Shown here piece after piece: positions 33,294-42,872 of a stretch of DNA of 64,000 bases. Under the pieces are notes generated by a model. It was not told the DNA's origin. It worked only from the letters and a program-made list of their open reading frames with translations, and made no database searches. The stretch lies in the NCBI GenBank assembly GCA_934045905.1, contig OW203768.1, positions 14,474,316 through 14,538,315 on the forward strand, read 5' to 3'. The stretch comes from Leuctra nigra. Taxonomy: Eukaryota; Arthropoda; Insecta; Plecoptera; Leuctridae. The position numbers and the translations under genes were made by a program. Positions within the stretch are counted from its first letter, which is position 1. The number at the start of each line of letters is the position of its first letter.

Positions 33294-34427
33294 CTATTTC
33301 CAGTGGACCACTTTGTTGATACATTTACATCTTACATCGATTGTAGCCGTAATCTGACCCCCTCGTTCAGTTTTCAATAGCGAGGCGATTTGAAAACCGA
33401 TGTCGACAGATGTCTTCTCAATTGCCGTGCACTGTTGACCGGGACGCGTCTTTCCATACCCTAATCGAGCCCAACTCAATACAACTGTTTAGATATTAAT
33501 GTACTGAACAAAATATTATCTAGCAATAAAATTATTTTATGTCGTCCATCAAATGACTTCCTACTGTAAATTCTTAGTACCTTAGGTAGATACCTAAGCA
33601 CCTAAACACCTGGTACCTGTTTCGTCACACAAAAACACTTATTAACAACCATCTTAAATTGGTATATTGTACCTTCAATAAACCTAGCCGACAATATTAT
33701 AGATAATCTAGTCTGATCTAAACATGCGTTGGTATTAATGCGAAGTCCAAAAGGGGTATATGGGGTATATCGTACTTTTGCGTATGCTTATGGTGTTGAC
33801 CTGAAATATTGGTCATAATTTAATATTCATGATTATTATAATTATTGATTAAAACCAACCTCTTCTGCTCATTTTGTTTCGCCTTGTTTATAATCCACTG
33901 CATTTTTGTCTCGTGTCCGAATTTTGACATCGAGAAATTTGTATCTTCTTATAAAGTGTTTAAATCTCTTTCCGAACAATGTTCTTTACTTTCAAACTGT
34001 TAACACTTACGTGAGTAAAACCTCCAATATTGCGGAGACACCTCACTTAGCTCCTTCATTATGAATGGGAGTGTTAGAATGTTTGGTTATACCGAATAGA
34101 TTCGGCATTAAATTAAATGCGAGTAAAATGCAAATTTTCAAATCAATGAGTTGGGCACGATTAGGGTATGGAAAGACGCGACCGGGACGACAGCATCCCT
34201 GGCAGTTACCACAACGCTGTAGCACCACGTAAGCGGGAAGGATCATCTCATCTGCCTCTTTCTCGACACCGACACTATCTAACGAAATAATCTCACGATG
34301 CGGCTTGCTCGATTCAGATAGACAGAATCTATTCAATATTTTCGAATCACTTTTAACTTTGTTAGTATTCCAAACTCGACGCACCTCTCTGTTGGCATCT
34401 TCAGAAGGTAGAGTTCTTCTGAATCTT
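33294..34427 (-). pseudogene. VEGF-like copy 7, 5' truncated and split by a TIR element
   Basis: The 5' part (34427 to 34181) encodes RRTLPSEDANREVRRVW, the first knot cysteine (NRFCLSE), EIISLDSVGVEKEADE and LQRCGNCQGCCRPG. The 3' part (33444 to 33294) resumes with QQCTAIEKTSVDIGF and ends in RCKCI. Between them lies a 736-bp insertion. Upstream of 34427 the signal peptide and start are gone: the sequence switches abruptly to the 3' flank of copy 8. This copy therefore lacks a secretion signal and is interrupted, although both coding halves are free of stops. Confidence 0.85.
33445..34180. mobile_element. 736-bp TIR element inserted in VEGF-like copy 7
   Basis: Terminal inverted repeats of about 34 bases: both ends, read inwards, start CGCGTCTTTCCATACCCTAA and continue TCG(A/T)GCCCAACTCA with one mismatch. 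They are flanked by a perfect 7-bp duplication (plus strand ACCGGGA at 33438-33444 and 34181-34187; 8 bp if one shared G is counted). That duplicated word is the gene's own sequence for the RPG codons. A 7-8 bp duplication suggests a hAT- or P-like superfamily, but the termini do not look typical of either. No transposase inside. Confidence 0.86.
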
Positions 34428-34839
34428 CGGATTCAAAATTCAACATTTGGGTTCATTTTATAGACTGAAAACGAGAAACACGAATTTTTAATGGATTATT
34501 TTTGTGTTTTATCACATCATCCAATTATCAATTTTTTGTTATCAAAATTAGTCACAAAATGTATTCTTAACAGAACGACTCTAACCAAAATCTAATCAAT
34601 TACTATTTGATTGGCCCCACCACCGACAATGAGACACATTCACATTTTATGTCGTCTGTAACCGTAACGTTGCTCCTTCTTCTTTTATTATTATTCATTG
34701 GCGAGATCAGATTAAACGAGATAATAACAGAAGTCGTCTTAACTGCTGTGCACTGTTGACCGGGACTACAGCATCCATGGCAGTTACCACAACGTTGAAG
34801 CACAACGCAACCAGGACGAGGAAACTTTTCGTCTGTTCC
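34428..34839 (-). repeat. 412-bp near-identical inverted duplicate of 63569-63980
   Basis: Read on the minus strand, the block matches 63569-63980 on the plus strand over the same length without indels. I see two base differences (gacgac-a/g-taaaa and aaca-a/g-aaaattg). It spans the 3' half of the gene plus about 175 bases of 3' flank. Both copies end at 'gaatccg', after which one joins copy 7 and the other unrelated sequence. Confidence 0.9.
34603..34839 (-). pseudogene. VEGF-like copy 8, 3' half only
   Basis: Encodes the second half of a family member: GTDEKFPRPGCVVLQRC, GNCHGCC, GQQC, KCECV and a VVGPIK terminus. It is almost identical to codons of the gene at 63323-63805. Homology begins at 34839, directly after 'tacatag' on the minus strand, and no signal peptide or N-terminal half is found upstream. 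The break just after an AG, preceded by a T-rich stretch, resembles a splice acceptor, but paralogues have no intron there. A truncated duplicate is the simpler reading. Confidence 0.78.
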
Positions 34840-35649
34840 TATGTACAAAAACAAAAACTTGTAAAAAAAACTGCCAAGCACCTTCCCACTTAAAACAATT
34901 GCGATCTAAAAGAAGGATCAAGCAATAATATATTGTTTAAACATTTTCGCACTTAAAATTAGTGAAATCATTTCGCCCAGTTACTGCCGCCAAGCACAAC
35001 ACTAAAAACCTAATGTTGTGTCCAAATTTGAAGAATACAATCTAAGTGAACCATCATTGTAAATTTAACAAAATTATAAAAATTAAAAACGACTTCAAAA
35101 TAAATTTAAAATTGAAATTAAAAAAATTAAAAATAAAGCTAGGCGCATTGTGTCAAGAAGAAGGCAACATAAGAAAGAAGATGACGATAAAGGAGCCGAA
35201 GAAAGACAGAAAGTAGGAAGAAGATAGAGGAAGTCTACAATATGGTCGGTGCCACCATATTGTGGCAAGCGTATTGTGTTATTGTGTTATTGGCATATTG
35301 TGTTACGCCGTAAGCGCCACGATCGTTTTGAGGGCAAGTGTTTCATCTTTACTGAAATTCTTTGGTTTCTGTATCTTTGGATTACACAACAGCTGATTTT
35401 GTTGACAGCTTGACAGCTGACAGTTCAGTAAAAATAGTCGTTCAAAAGTAATTCCACACCTAGTAAATAATCATTTAAAGTTCCATTGTTACCCTAAAGT
35501 CATTGGAAATCATCAGTGTAAGTAGAAAACTATTATTAACAAGGAAATGTGTGGTTATTAGTCTGAAGCCGCCATTTTTCAATGAAAGTCACCGCCGCCT
35601 ATAGTTAGATGACAAACAGCCCGCTAATCTTACGAACTTGCCTTTGCCC

Positions 35650-36087
35650 TCAAAATGCATGTGCTGCCATCTGCTGGTTGTTTCGCTTTGCACATGCCCT
35701 CGTCATCAGCGACACCAAATGAAAGACGACGTCCACAGATGACGTCTTAACCACGCCACACTGTTGTCCGGGACGACAACATCCATGGCAGTTACCACAA
35801 CGTTGAAGCACCATGTAAGTAGGGTCAAACCTTTCATGTGTCTCTTTCTCGACACCATAACTTTCGAACGAGACAATCTCACTTTGCGGCTTGCTCGATT
35901 TTTCTTGACACATTGTAAGAAATTCTTTCACATCTTTTTTAACTTTGTTATAATTCCAAACTCGTCGCACCTCTCTATTAGCATCTTCCGAAGGTCAAGT
36001 TCTTCTGAATCGTGAAGACTCGGCGGATGTTTCTTGATGGACCACAGTGAAGATGAAGAGAACAAGAACCAACTGCAGACGCGACAT
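35650..36087 (-). pseudogene. VEGF-like copy 9, nonsense codon and lost 3' end
   Basis: From ATG 36087 the frame gives a normal signal peptide (MSRLQLVLVLFIFTVV) and ESSRFRRT, then TGA at 35995-35997 (codon 31). After the stop the same frame continues with PSEDANREVRRVW, the first knot cysteine (LTMCQE), LQRCGNCHGCC and GQQC. At about 35700, after HLVSLMT, it switches to unrelated sequence ('tgctgccatctgctggttg'), so the last two knot cysteines (CxC) are missing. Two independent lesions make this a clear pseudogene. Confidence 0.87.
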
Positions 36088-37387
36088 TGCAGCTTGAGAC
36101 TTCACAACAATATGGCAATTAATTCAGACTTCTTATGGGTTCAATACCGTGGTTAAAGATTTAGATATGTCTGGCTCATTGCCAAATATATCGGCTGTTC
36201 GGAGGTTTCATTGAACGATTGATTTATTTTCTGATCTGTGTCAATTTTTAGAAAGAAAAAAAATAGCTGAGGCCAAGTTTTTCCATACTCTGCTAAATTT
36301 TAAATAGCTGATTAGGACTATATTGTCATGGCAACAACCAATGACATTCATTGAATCGTTTGAACTTAATTCGTACATCGTTTTAGCATAGGACGGATTT
36401 CCAACTTAATCTTTCCCAGACATGGTTCCTTACAGTTAATTACGTCCAAATTGACATTAGGTCTAGCGCCCTGATGGTATTAACGTCCCATCCGAAGTCG
36501 ATATGTCGATATGACATTTACTTACAGTCTCCCAACCCGCTTACTAAAGACCACCTAAAGACTGATGACAGGTGGAGGGAGATCGTCAAGTACCTCGTAG
36601 CCCAAAGATGTCTAAATATGTCCCTTATGACTCTGAACAAAATAAGTAAACTTGATTTAAGCCTACAAAATATAAACGCATATACGACCTTATATCAAGT
36701 TCACATCCTTGACCAAGGAAAGACAGAAACCGCATTTCCTTGACGCGGTTTTCTTCTATACGTTATCGTGTTTCATTCAGGCGAGGCTTCTAAAAAGCCT
36801 AGGAATATTTTAAATTCCGTGGCATCTCTGTGGGGGGTGGGGGAGAGGGAGGCTCTCATCATAGATACTAATGTATTGTTGGTTAATGGCCCAGAATGAG
36901 GGCTCAAACGTAAATTCATGTCAGAATTTCTTTCAATGATTAAATACAACTCCTTTAAACTGTGACAACTTTCGTGGTCATGTAGTATGATATATTGTAA
37001 TATAATGTGTATGATATTTTCCATGAGAAATTACACTTGTCCGTCTCTTGTCCCTCCAGAACTGAAAAGTTGTCAACTCCAAGAAACTTACTCCCAGATA
37101 AAACAAGGAGTACCAAATGGTATGGCTCTCGTCGGGATTTTGACAGCTGTTTAGTTTACTGCGCAGGCGCTAGAGCCTGTAAGTATTCTTGCAATATTTC
37201 TCAAGTCATAGGATATTGTCAGAAGAATGCCGCGAATAACAAACCGTGTCGAAGCTCAAATATCCCTATTTTTCAGCTTAGACACAAGCTGGGATAATAT
37301 TGTCTTGATAAGTTCGTAAGATTTATGGTTATAAGGTAGACTCGAAAATTAACAGCGCTAATTAGTTTGAGATTTTTCATAATAAAG

Positions 37388-37795
37388 AATGCATGCATTT
37401 ATTAAAGACAATATTTCAAAATATCAACAAAATTTTTGGAAAAACTTACTATTTTTACACTCAAATGTGTAAATTTTCATTCAAAAATATGAATTTGAAA
37501 TTCAGTTGACGGGAAAATACTATTCCTTACATTTTCTAATTAGTGACTTCATTTTTATTAACCAACAATGATGTTGCCATGGTTACAATAAAATATCTCA
37601 TCACTCGTTAGGTTATGTCCCGCCAAACTATTTTCCCACCAAAACGCACGTACTGAATTTAAATGTCATATTTATGAATGTAAATTTACACTTTTGAGTG
37701 TGTAAATAGTGTGTTTTACAAGCATTATGTTGTTAATATGAAAACTTGTACTTTAACCGAATTAAAACTTAACTTTTGCATATTCCCTATTGAAT
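37388..37795. mobile_element. Foldback element, family A, copy 2
   Basis: The same architecture and words as 7536-7955: 'gtgtaaattttcattcaaaa', 'aaccaacaatgatgttgcca' at the centre, 'atcactcgttagg', and 'ttttgcatattcccta' at the end. It is about 410 bp and more diverged between arms than copy 1. No coding capacity. Confidence 0.75.
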
Positions 37796-38645
37796 GGTTA
37801 AAAAATTATTACGATAATGAGAAAATATAATCTCCATTGTATACCTTCCAGTATTTTGAAAATAAGAAATGTTGCTCATCATATTACCACCTTACATGTT
37901 ACCACCATTGCACGGTTAGGTTAAATATAAAAATTGCGTCATGAGGGTAATTTGTCATAAGCCAAACGTTTCACTATCATATTTTAAAAAAAAATCTCTA
38001 TTCGCTCAAGCCCTATTTACCAGGTCAAATTTTCTTTCATATCCATTGATCAAATCTTTGCTTGAAGGAAATTGGACCGTGTAAATGGGACTTCATATTA
38101 TTTTTACAGAGATGTTCTTGACTCCATCCAGTTATTTTCGACTTAATTATAAGCTTCCTATTGAAAATGCTAAGTAGTACACCAGATCACTAAAATCATA
38201 AATGCAATCCGGAAATAAAATAAATTAGAATCCCAGTCACGTCCACTAATTCCTTTAAAAATGTATCGGTAAAGCAGTTTCACTTAGCTCTTGCCGGCTC
38301 GTGTTATGTGCTGCCATCTTGATGAACTGATGAACTTAGAAAAGAGTCTTAGACCCATCTTAAAACCGGTGTATGCAAAGAGGACGATTATGCTAAAAAA
38401 CCTACTTGGTTGGATGTAAGAAAATAAACATATTATCCTGCCTCAGGCGATCAATTGCAATTGCACGTTGTTGCACGTACATTAGTAGTAAACAAGGAAA
38501 GTCTTCGGATGAAATTAATCAGAGAACAAGTTGCAAAATTTTAGAATTCCATTTTTCTTCGGTGTTTGTTGCATATCATGGCTCATAGTCATTTTACTTA
38601 CTCAAATTATTAATTAAACCTATACAATCCGTTTATTCACACTCT

Positions 38646-38828
38646 TGTTCAAAAGTGCTACTGAATATTGCTTTTGGCGTTGTTATTCTGAATGTATACT
38701 AACTTATTTCTGTAATAGTTTTACATTTCTGAATGTCTAAGTTAATGCCAGTTTTCCAATTAGGTTGAAAAGATCAACCAATTATTAATCGTTCTGTCAA
38801 TGTCTGAGAATTGTTCTTTGAAAATTTG
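38646..38828. repeat. Diverged duplicate of 849-1046
   Basis: See 849-1046. Same orientation and word order; this copy lacks roughly 15 bases in the middle. Confidence 0.65.
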
Positions 38829-39972
38829 CTACATATGTTTTTTATGATAAATAATTATTAATTATATATTATATTTCTTAATATTTCAAGCTTTATAATT
38901 TGTCAATATGATTTTTTTTGCATATTCCTTTCTTTATCATCAATAATAAATGGGAAGTTTTGTACGGGATGATGTATACTCAAATACAAATACAATTACA
39001 AGATAATGCATACTTTTACAATATTATTATTTATTTTATGAATATAATTTACTAGTTTAACAGTCTTCATTTCTTTACAAGTTGGCTTAAAACAATTAAT
39101 ATCATTAGGACCTAATGTTAATACAAGTACATTGTTTTAGTACCATGACTGAGGACATGTAAAATACAAATATAGTCCAATTTATGTCATTGTTGTCAAT
39201 TAACAGAAAGTTTGAACAAATTTCATTCAATTGCTTCATCATGCTGGGTTTTCCTGATAATATTTGCTTCTCTCCCAGACACTTGAGCCTTTACAAACAT
39301 TTTTCCTTATGGCCCACTCACAATTGATACTAATTAGAACGAACCAAATGAGAGTTTGTTCAAATAAATTACTATAGATACTACATTTACAACAAACATC
39401 GCACTGAAGTTTACATACATTCATAAGACGATAACAATTATTCAATTATTTCACACACATCTATTTCAGTTACTCGTTTTAAAAAATAAGTTAAATACTA
39501 GTTAATTTTGGGGGTTTGCGTAACTTATAGAAGATAAATCGATATGGAATGTAAAGAAAGGGGAATATCAGTCTGGTATATTATACAATTGACAAAGCAA
39601 TTAAAAAAACTAACTAGAGAGCGATTTCTAAACTATGACAGTAAATTAATATCTTTGTACATTTGCATTGAGCGCCCAAATAGTCACATAAATTATATAA
39701 CAATACAGATTAACTGAAGAGGTATTTGGCTACGTGGTCAATACAAGGCTAACTGGACACGCCATTTCCTATAAATTATCTATTATAAAATATTATAAAA
39801 CAGGTTTCGTAACACAAATCATATGTGATTATCAAACGAGATTATTAAAATAATTATCTTCATAGCTCTTGCTATTTTTATCACACCAAATTGACAACTC
39901 ACCCATTATCATTAGGACGAGATAATCCATTTGCAAAAATAAACATCCACTCTCTTCTTCAGCACTTCAACT

Positions 39973-40425
39973 TTAGTGGACCGGCAAACAAGCGCAACTG
40001 GTTTCGTTGTTGACCGGAATCTCTTCATGCGTCTGCTTGCCCGACGTTTCCAGCACCAAATAGACGATATTCACCGACTCCGTCTCGACCGCCGAACAAA
40101 CCTGACCAAGTTGACAACACCCATGACAATTACCACACCGATGAACCACCGTCACATTCGGTTTCAACGCTTCGGTCGACTCCAACTCAACACCCAAACT
40201 TTCAAACGAAACAAGCTGTCGCTGTGGCATATGCTTTACACCAGTACACCACTTATTAAAATCTTTCACTTCATTTTTCGTCTTTTGAAATCTCTTGAGT
40301 AGCCCTTGTCTCGCTTCTCGTGCCAATCTTCCGTGTTCTTGTGACCCTCTTGACGGCGCGGTGTCGGCTTCTCGAGTGACCACCACGAGGACGAGCAGAA
40401 CCAGAGCCAGTTGGAGACACGCCAT
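39973..40425 (-). CDS. Secreted PDGF/VEGF-like cystine-knot protein, copy 10 (divergent)
   Basis: A 150-aa predicted secreted protein starting at ATG 40425, in the family context 'gagctgcaATG'. It has a signal peptide (MACLQLALVLLVLVVV), SRGSQEHGRLAREARQGL in place of the SRWLQ segment, the first knot cysteine (NKWCTG), LVSFESLGVELEST, VVHRCGNCHGCC, GQVC and terminal SCACLPVH. Two N-glycosylation sequons are visible (NVT before the core, NET before the last cysteines). Codon use is more GC-rich than in the other copies, and it is the most divergent member. It is intact with a good TATA-Inr promoter, so it may be the least duplicated and possibly the most constrained gene. Confidence 0.87.
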   Translation of the reverse strand: MACLQLALVLLVLVVVTREADTAPSRGSQEHGRLAREARQGLLKRFQKTKNEVKDFNKWCTGVKHMPQRQLVSFESLGVELESTEALKPNVTVVHRCGNCHGCCQLGQVCSAVETESVNIVYLVLETSGKQTHEEIPVNNETSCACLPVH

Positions 40426-40450
40426 TGCAGCTCGATGCTTCGGAGCAAAG

Positions 40451-40498
40451 TGAATGAAGACGACTTGGTAGTTGCTTATATTCCATGGAGTGACGTCA
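40451..40498 (-). promoter_or_regulatory. Core promoter of copy 10: CRE, TATA box and initiator
   Basis: On the minus strand: TGACGTCA (40491-40498, a perfect CRE/ATF palindrome), ATATAAGC starting at 40480, and an initiator TCACTT whose A is at 40451. The TATA-to-initiator distance of 29 bases is canonical, and the ATG follows 26 bases later. The initiator and leader match those of other family members. Confidence 0.55.
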
Positions 40499-41199
40499 GA
40501 GACCTGGTGCCGGCAGATTGTCCTCCCGCTACCGCAAGATCTGCGGCCATGTGGCGTATCCGGTGATTCAGAGTCGAGTGGATCGCGGGGCTGTTGTCTG
40601 AGTGAGGTGAGGGAGGAGATGAATGAAACAGAATCTTTTCAATGTGTTTGGGATGTTAGTCATTCTTGTTAGGAGATGACGCAGCGTATATATTCTGATG
40701 GACATTCATCATTACCAAAGGACGACGCCAAGATTGACGAGAGTTGGCGCGTGCCTACCCAAACATAATCTATTATACATTTATTTTTGCCTTTAAATTT
40801 TAATGTTTGGGTGTAATTTCATGAAATAAACAAATACCTATCTTACGCTAATATAAAATAGTTTCCTTCAAATTCTTAAAAAGTGGTCATTCAGCGTCGC
40901 ATATTCGATTTGATTGATTTAAATATTAAAATAGCGCCTTGCGAGGCTTGACTTCGTTTTTACCTAACAACTATACTTTTAGAAGAAAAATGTTGTGCCC
41001 GTACTAAATAATTAACCTACGCTCGCAAACAATTCCCTGCTAGTTCGAAATATTGAGGAAATTGGTTGATGGGACTCTCCCCAAATATTCAAAAAAAAAA
41101 TTCGATTTTATTATGAGACACTGTTCTGCAACTATAGTAGCTAGTTAGATGAATGAAAGATGCTGGGAGATGATGATGAACAGTTACAGGTAAGGGTGG

Positions 41200-41360
41200 G
41201 CGGTGAGAAGGACGCAGCCTTGGCCAATTAATAGGAAATCTTCCCAGCATTTGCCTCTAGGCTTAGGAAAAGTCTTCGAAACCTCAGTCAAGAATGTCGT
41301 GGTCAGGGGAACCAACCCGAACTTCCTGATTCGGAGCCAACTTGCACTTTGAGATTGTAT
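41200..41360 (-). repeat. Decayed SINE-like repeat
   Basis: 'tttgcctctaggcttaggaa' followed by 'cgaaacctcagtca' parallels the better-preserved copy at 49205-49400 ('ttccctctgggctcaggaaa', 'gaaacctcagcca'). The tRNA-like part is barely recognisable here. Confidence 0.5.
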
Positions 41361-41540
41361 TAGTCAACTGTTTTAGAGACGACATTGTGATTGTGGATGA
41401 GTGTGACGAAGATGAAAGGATGAAGGCGGTGGCGACCGATAATGTTAGTAAGGAAACTTGCCATAATTTGCATTTCGATTGCGGTAACCCAAGATACTGG
41501 GATAGAAAGCTCAAGCTAGCAACGGAGAATTGGTTATAAA

Positions 41541-42078
41541 CAGTGTTTAAAATAAATAATAATTATCTAGATAAAATTATTTATAAAATTTACAATATAT
41601 TACAATATTTACAAAATAATTAGCTAGATAATTTTTTTTATCTATTATCTTATTTAGATAAATAAATAATTGGTTATCTTTATCTTTATTTAGATAAAAA
41701 ATATTGTGATCTATTGGCAATTATCTAGATAAAAAAATAAAAAATGCATTGTGTTAATGAACATGTATGAACAGATGATATGAAACAGGAAAATCATCTC
41801 CGTTTAGTAGCATAAATTTGCTTGTTTTGACTGCCCCATTTTTTAAAAACTCGAGTTTCGAATTTAGGATTCGATAAGGGAACAATAGTAGGTATTTGAT
41901 AAAAAAATATCTATTATCTAATACAATTATATAGATAATTATTTTTTATCTTTATCTATTATCTAGATGATTATTGATTTCATGTAAATTTATCTATTAT
42001 CTTATATAGAAATTTTTTTCAAATTAGATATCTTTATCTTTATCTAGATAAAAATAAAATGATGTAATCACAACACTG
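41541..42078. mobile_element. hAT-like MITE with ATCTAGATA repeats, 538 bp
   Basis: Termini CAGTGTT (left) and AACACTG (right), flanked by 8-bp duplications GTTATAAA (41533-41540) and GTCATAAA (42079-42086) with one mismatch. The very AT-rich interior contains many copies of 'atctagataa' or 'tatctttatct', with subterminal 'ttatctagataaa' on both sides. No transposase. It sits just upstream of the large LINE. Confidence 0.8.
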
Positions 42079-42422
42079 GTCATAAACACTGAAGTGTCAT
42101 TTAGGCTAGATTCGAGGATTCGAGCATAGGAGTAATTAGGAATAATCCATCCAATCAAGAATCAAAAGCAAGAAGATCGTCTTAGATACTGAGACCCTTG
42201 ATCTGCCGCAAAGAAGTAAACATTTAGAAATTGAAGAAAATATGTGGTTGAATATTTGTATTCGGAAACGTTGAATTTGATTTTAACAAGTTAACGTTAT
42301 TACATTTCTTCGTGACACTTACTCGAAAAAAAAAGTAAAAGTAGGTTTAACAGTTGGTGGAATATTGTAATAATTCCAGGTTATCATTTCTCTCCAGAAA
42401 AACAATATGTAATTATTATTAG

Positions 42423-42833
42423 GAATCCGATTTACACATTGACAGTGGAATCCACCGAAATGACATCGAATATTGCCACAGACTAAAGAAAACATCGAGA
42501 TCCGACAAGCCAGGCGGAGAACAGAAAATCACAAACCCGACGATCATCGCCAAATTTTATTCTAGGCAAGCTAAGGATGAAATTCTAGCTTGCAAAAGAG
42601 ACTATCCCAACAACCTCGCAACAAAAGACATCGACACCACTCTGCCTTTTTCAAAAATCTATATAAACGAACATTTAACATCAACAAACAAAAATCTCTT
42701 TTGGCTTGCTCGAAACTCGAAAAAGCATGGTTACAAATTTGCCTGGGTAAAAAATGGACGCATCAAAATTAGAAAAGATGAGAACTCGCCGATAATCAGT
42801 GTCAATGAAGTGAAAGACATCCCCACTCACTAA
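42423..42833 (+). CDS. LINE ORF1 C-terminal fragment
   Basis: An open frame of 136 codons ending at TAA 42831-42833, with a stop (TAG 42420-42422) immediately before it, so it is 5' truncated or decayed. It contains NDIEYCHRLKK and PTIIAKFYSRQAKDEIL, then FSKIYINEHLTS, NLFWLARNSKKHGYKFAWVK and GRIKIRKDEN. This order is typical of the C-terminal domain of L1-ORF1-like (transposase_22-type) nucleic-acid chaperones found in CR1/L2 LINEs. Its position just before ORF2 supports the call. It has no start codon of its own in this frame. Confidence 0.75.
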   Translation, partial: ESDLHIDSGIHRNDIEYCHRLKKTSRSDKPGGEQKITNPTIIAKFYSRQAKDEILACKRDYPNNLATKDIDTTLPFSKIYINEHLTSTNKNLFWLARNSKKHGYKFAWVKNGRIKIRKDENSPIISVNEVKDIPTH

Positions 42834-42872
42834 GACTCTAAGAGTACCAATTACCTACTTTCATCACCAACA

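Larger units (their letters stand above)
36120..39972. other. Intergenic region with a foldback element and a duplicate segment
   Basis: No supported gene. Open frames at 36474-36743 and 37007-37297 have no known domain or suitable start context. The stretch holds foldback family A copy 2 (37388-37795), the duplicate segment 38646-38828, and long AT-rich DNA from 38830 to 39900. Confidence 0.55.

Noticed and set aside
33294..34384. Two separate small genes (33294-33479 and 34043-34384)
   Set aside because: They are the two halves of one family member. The TIRs and duplicated ACCGGGA show that a single insertion separates them.
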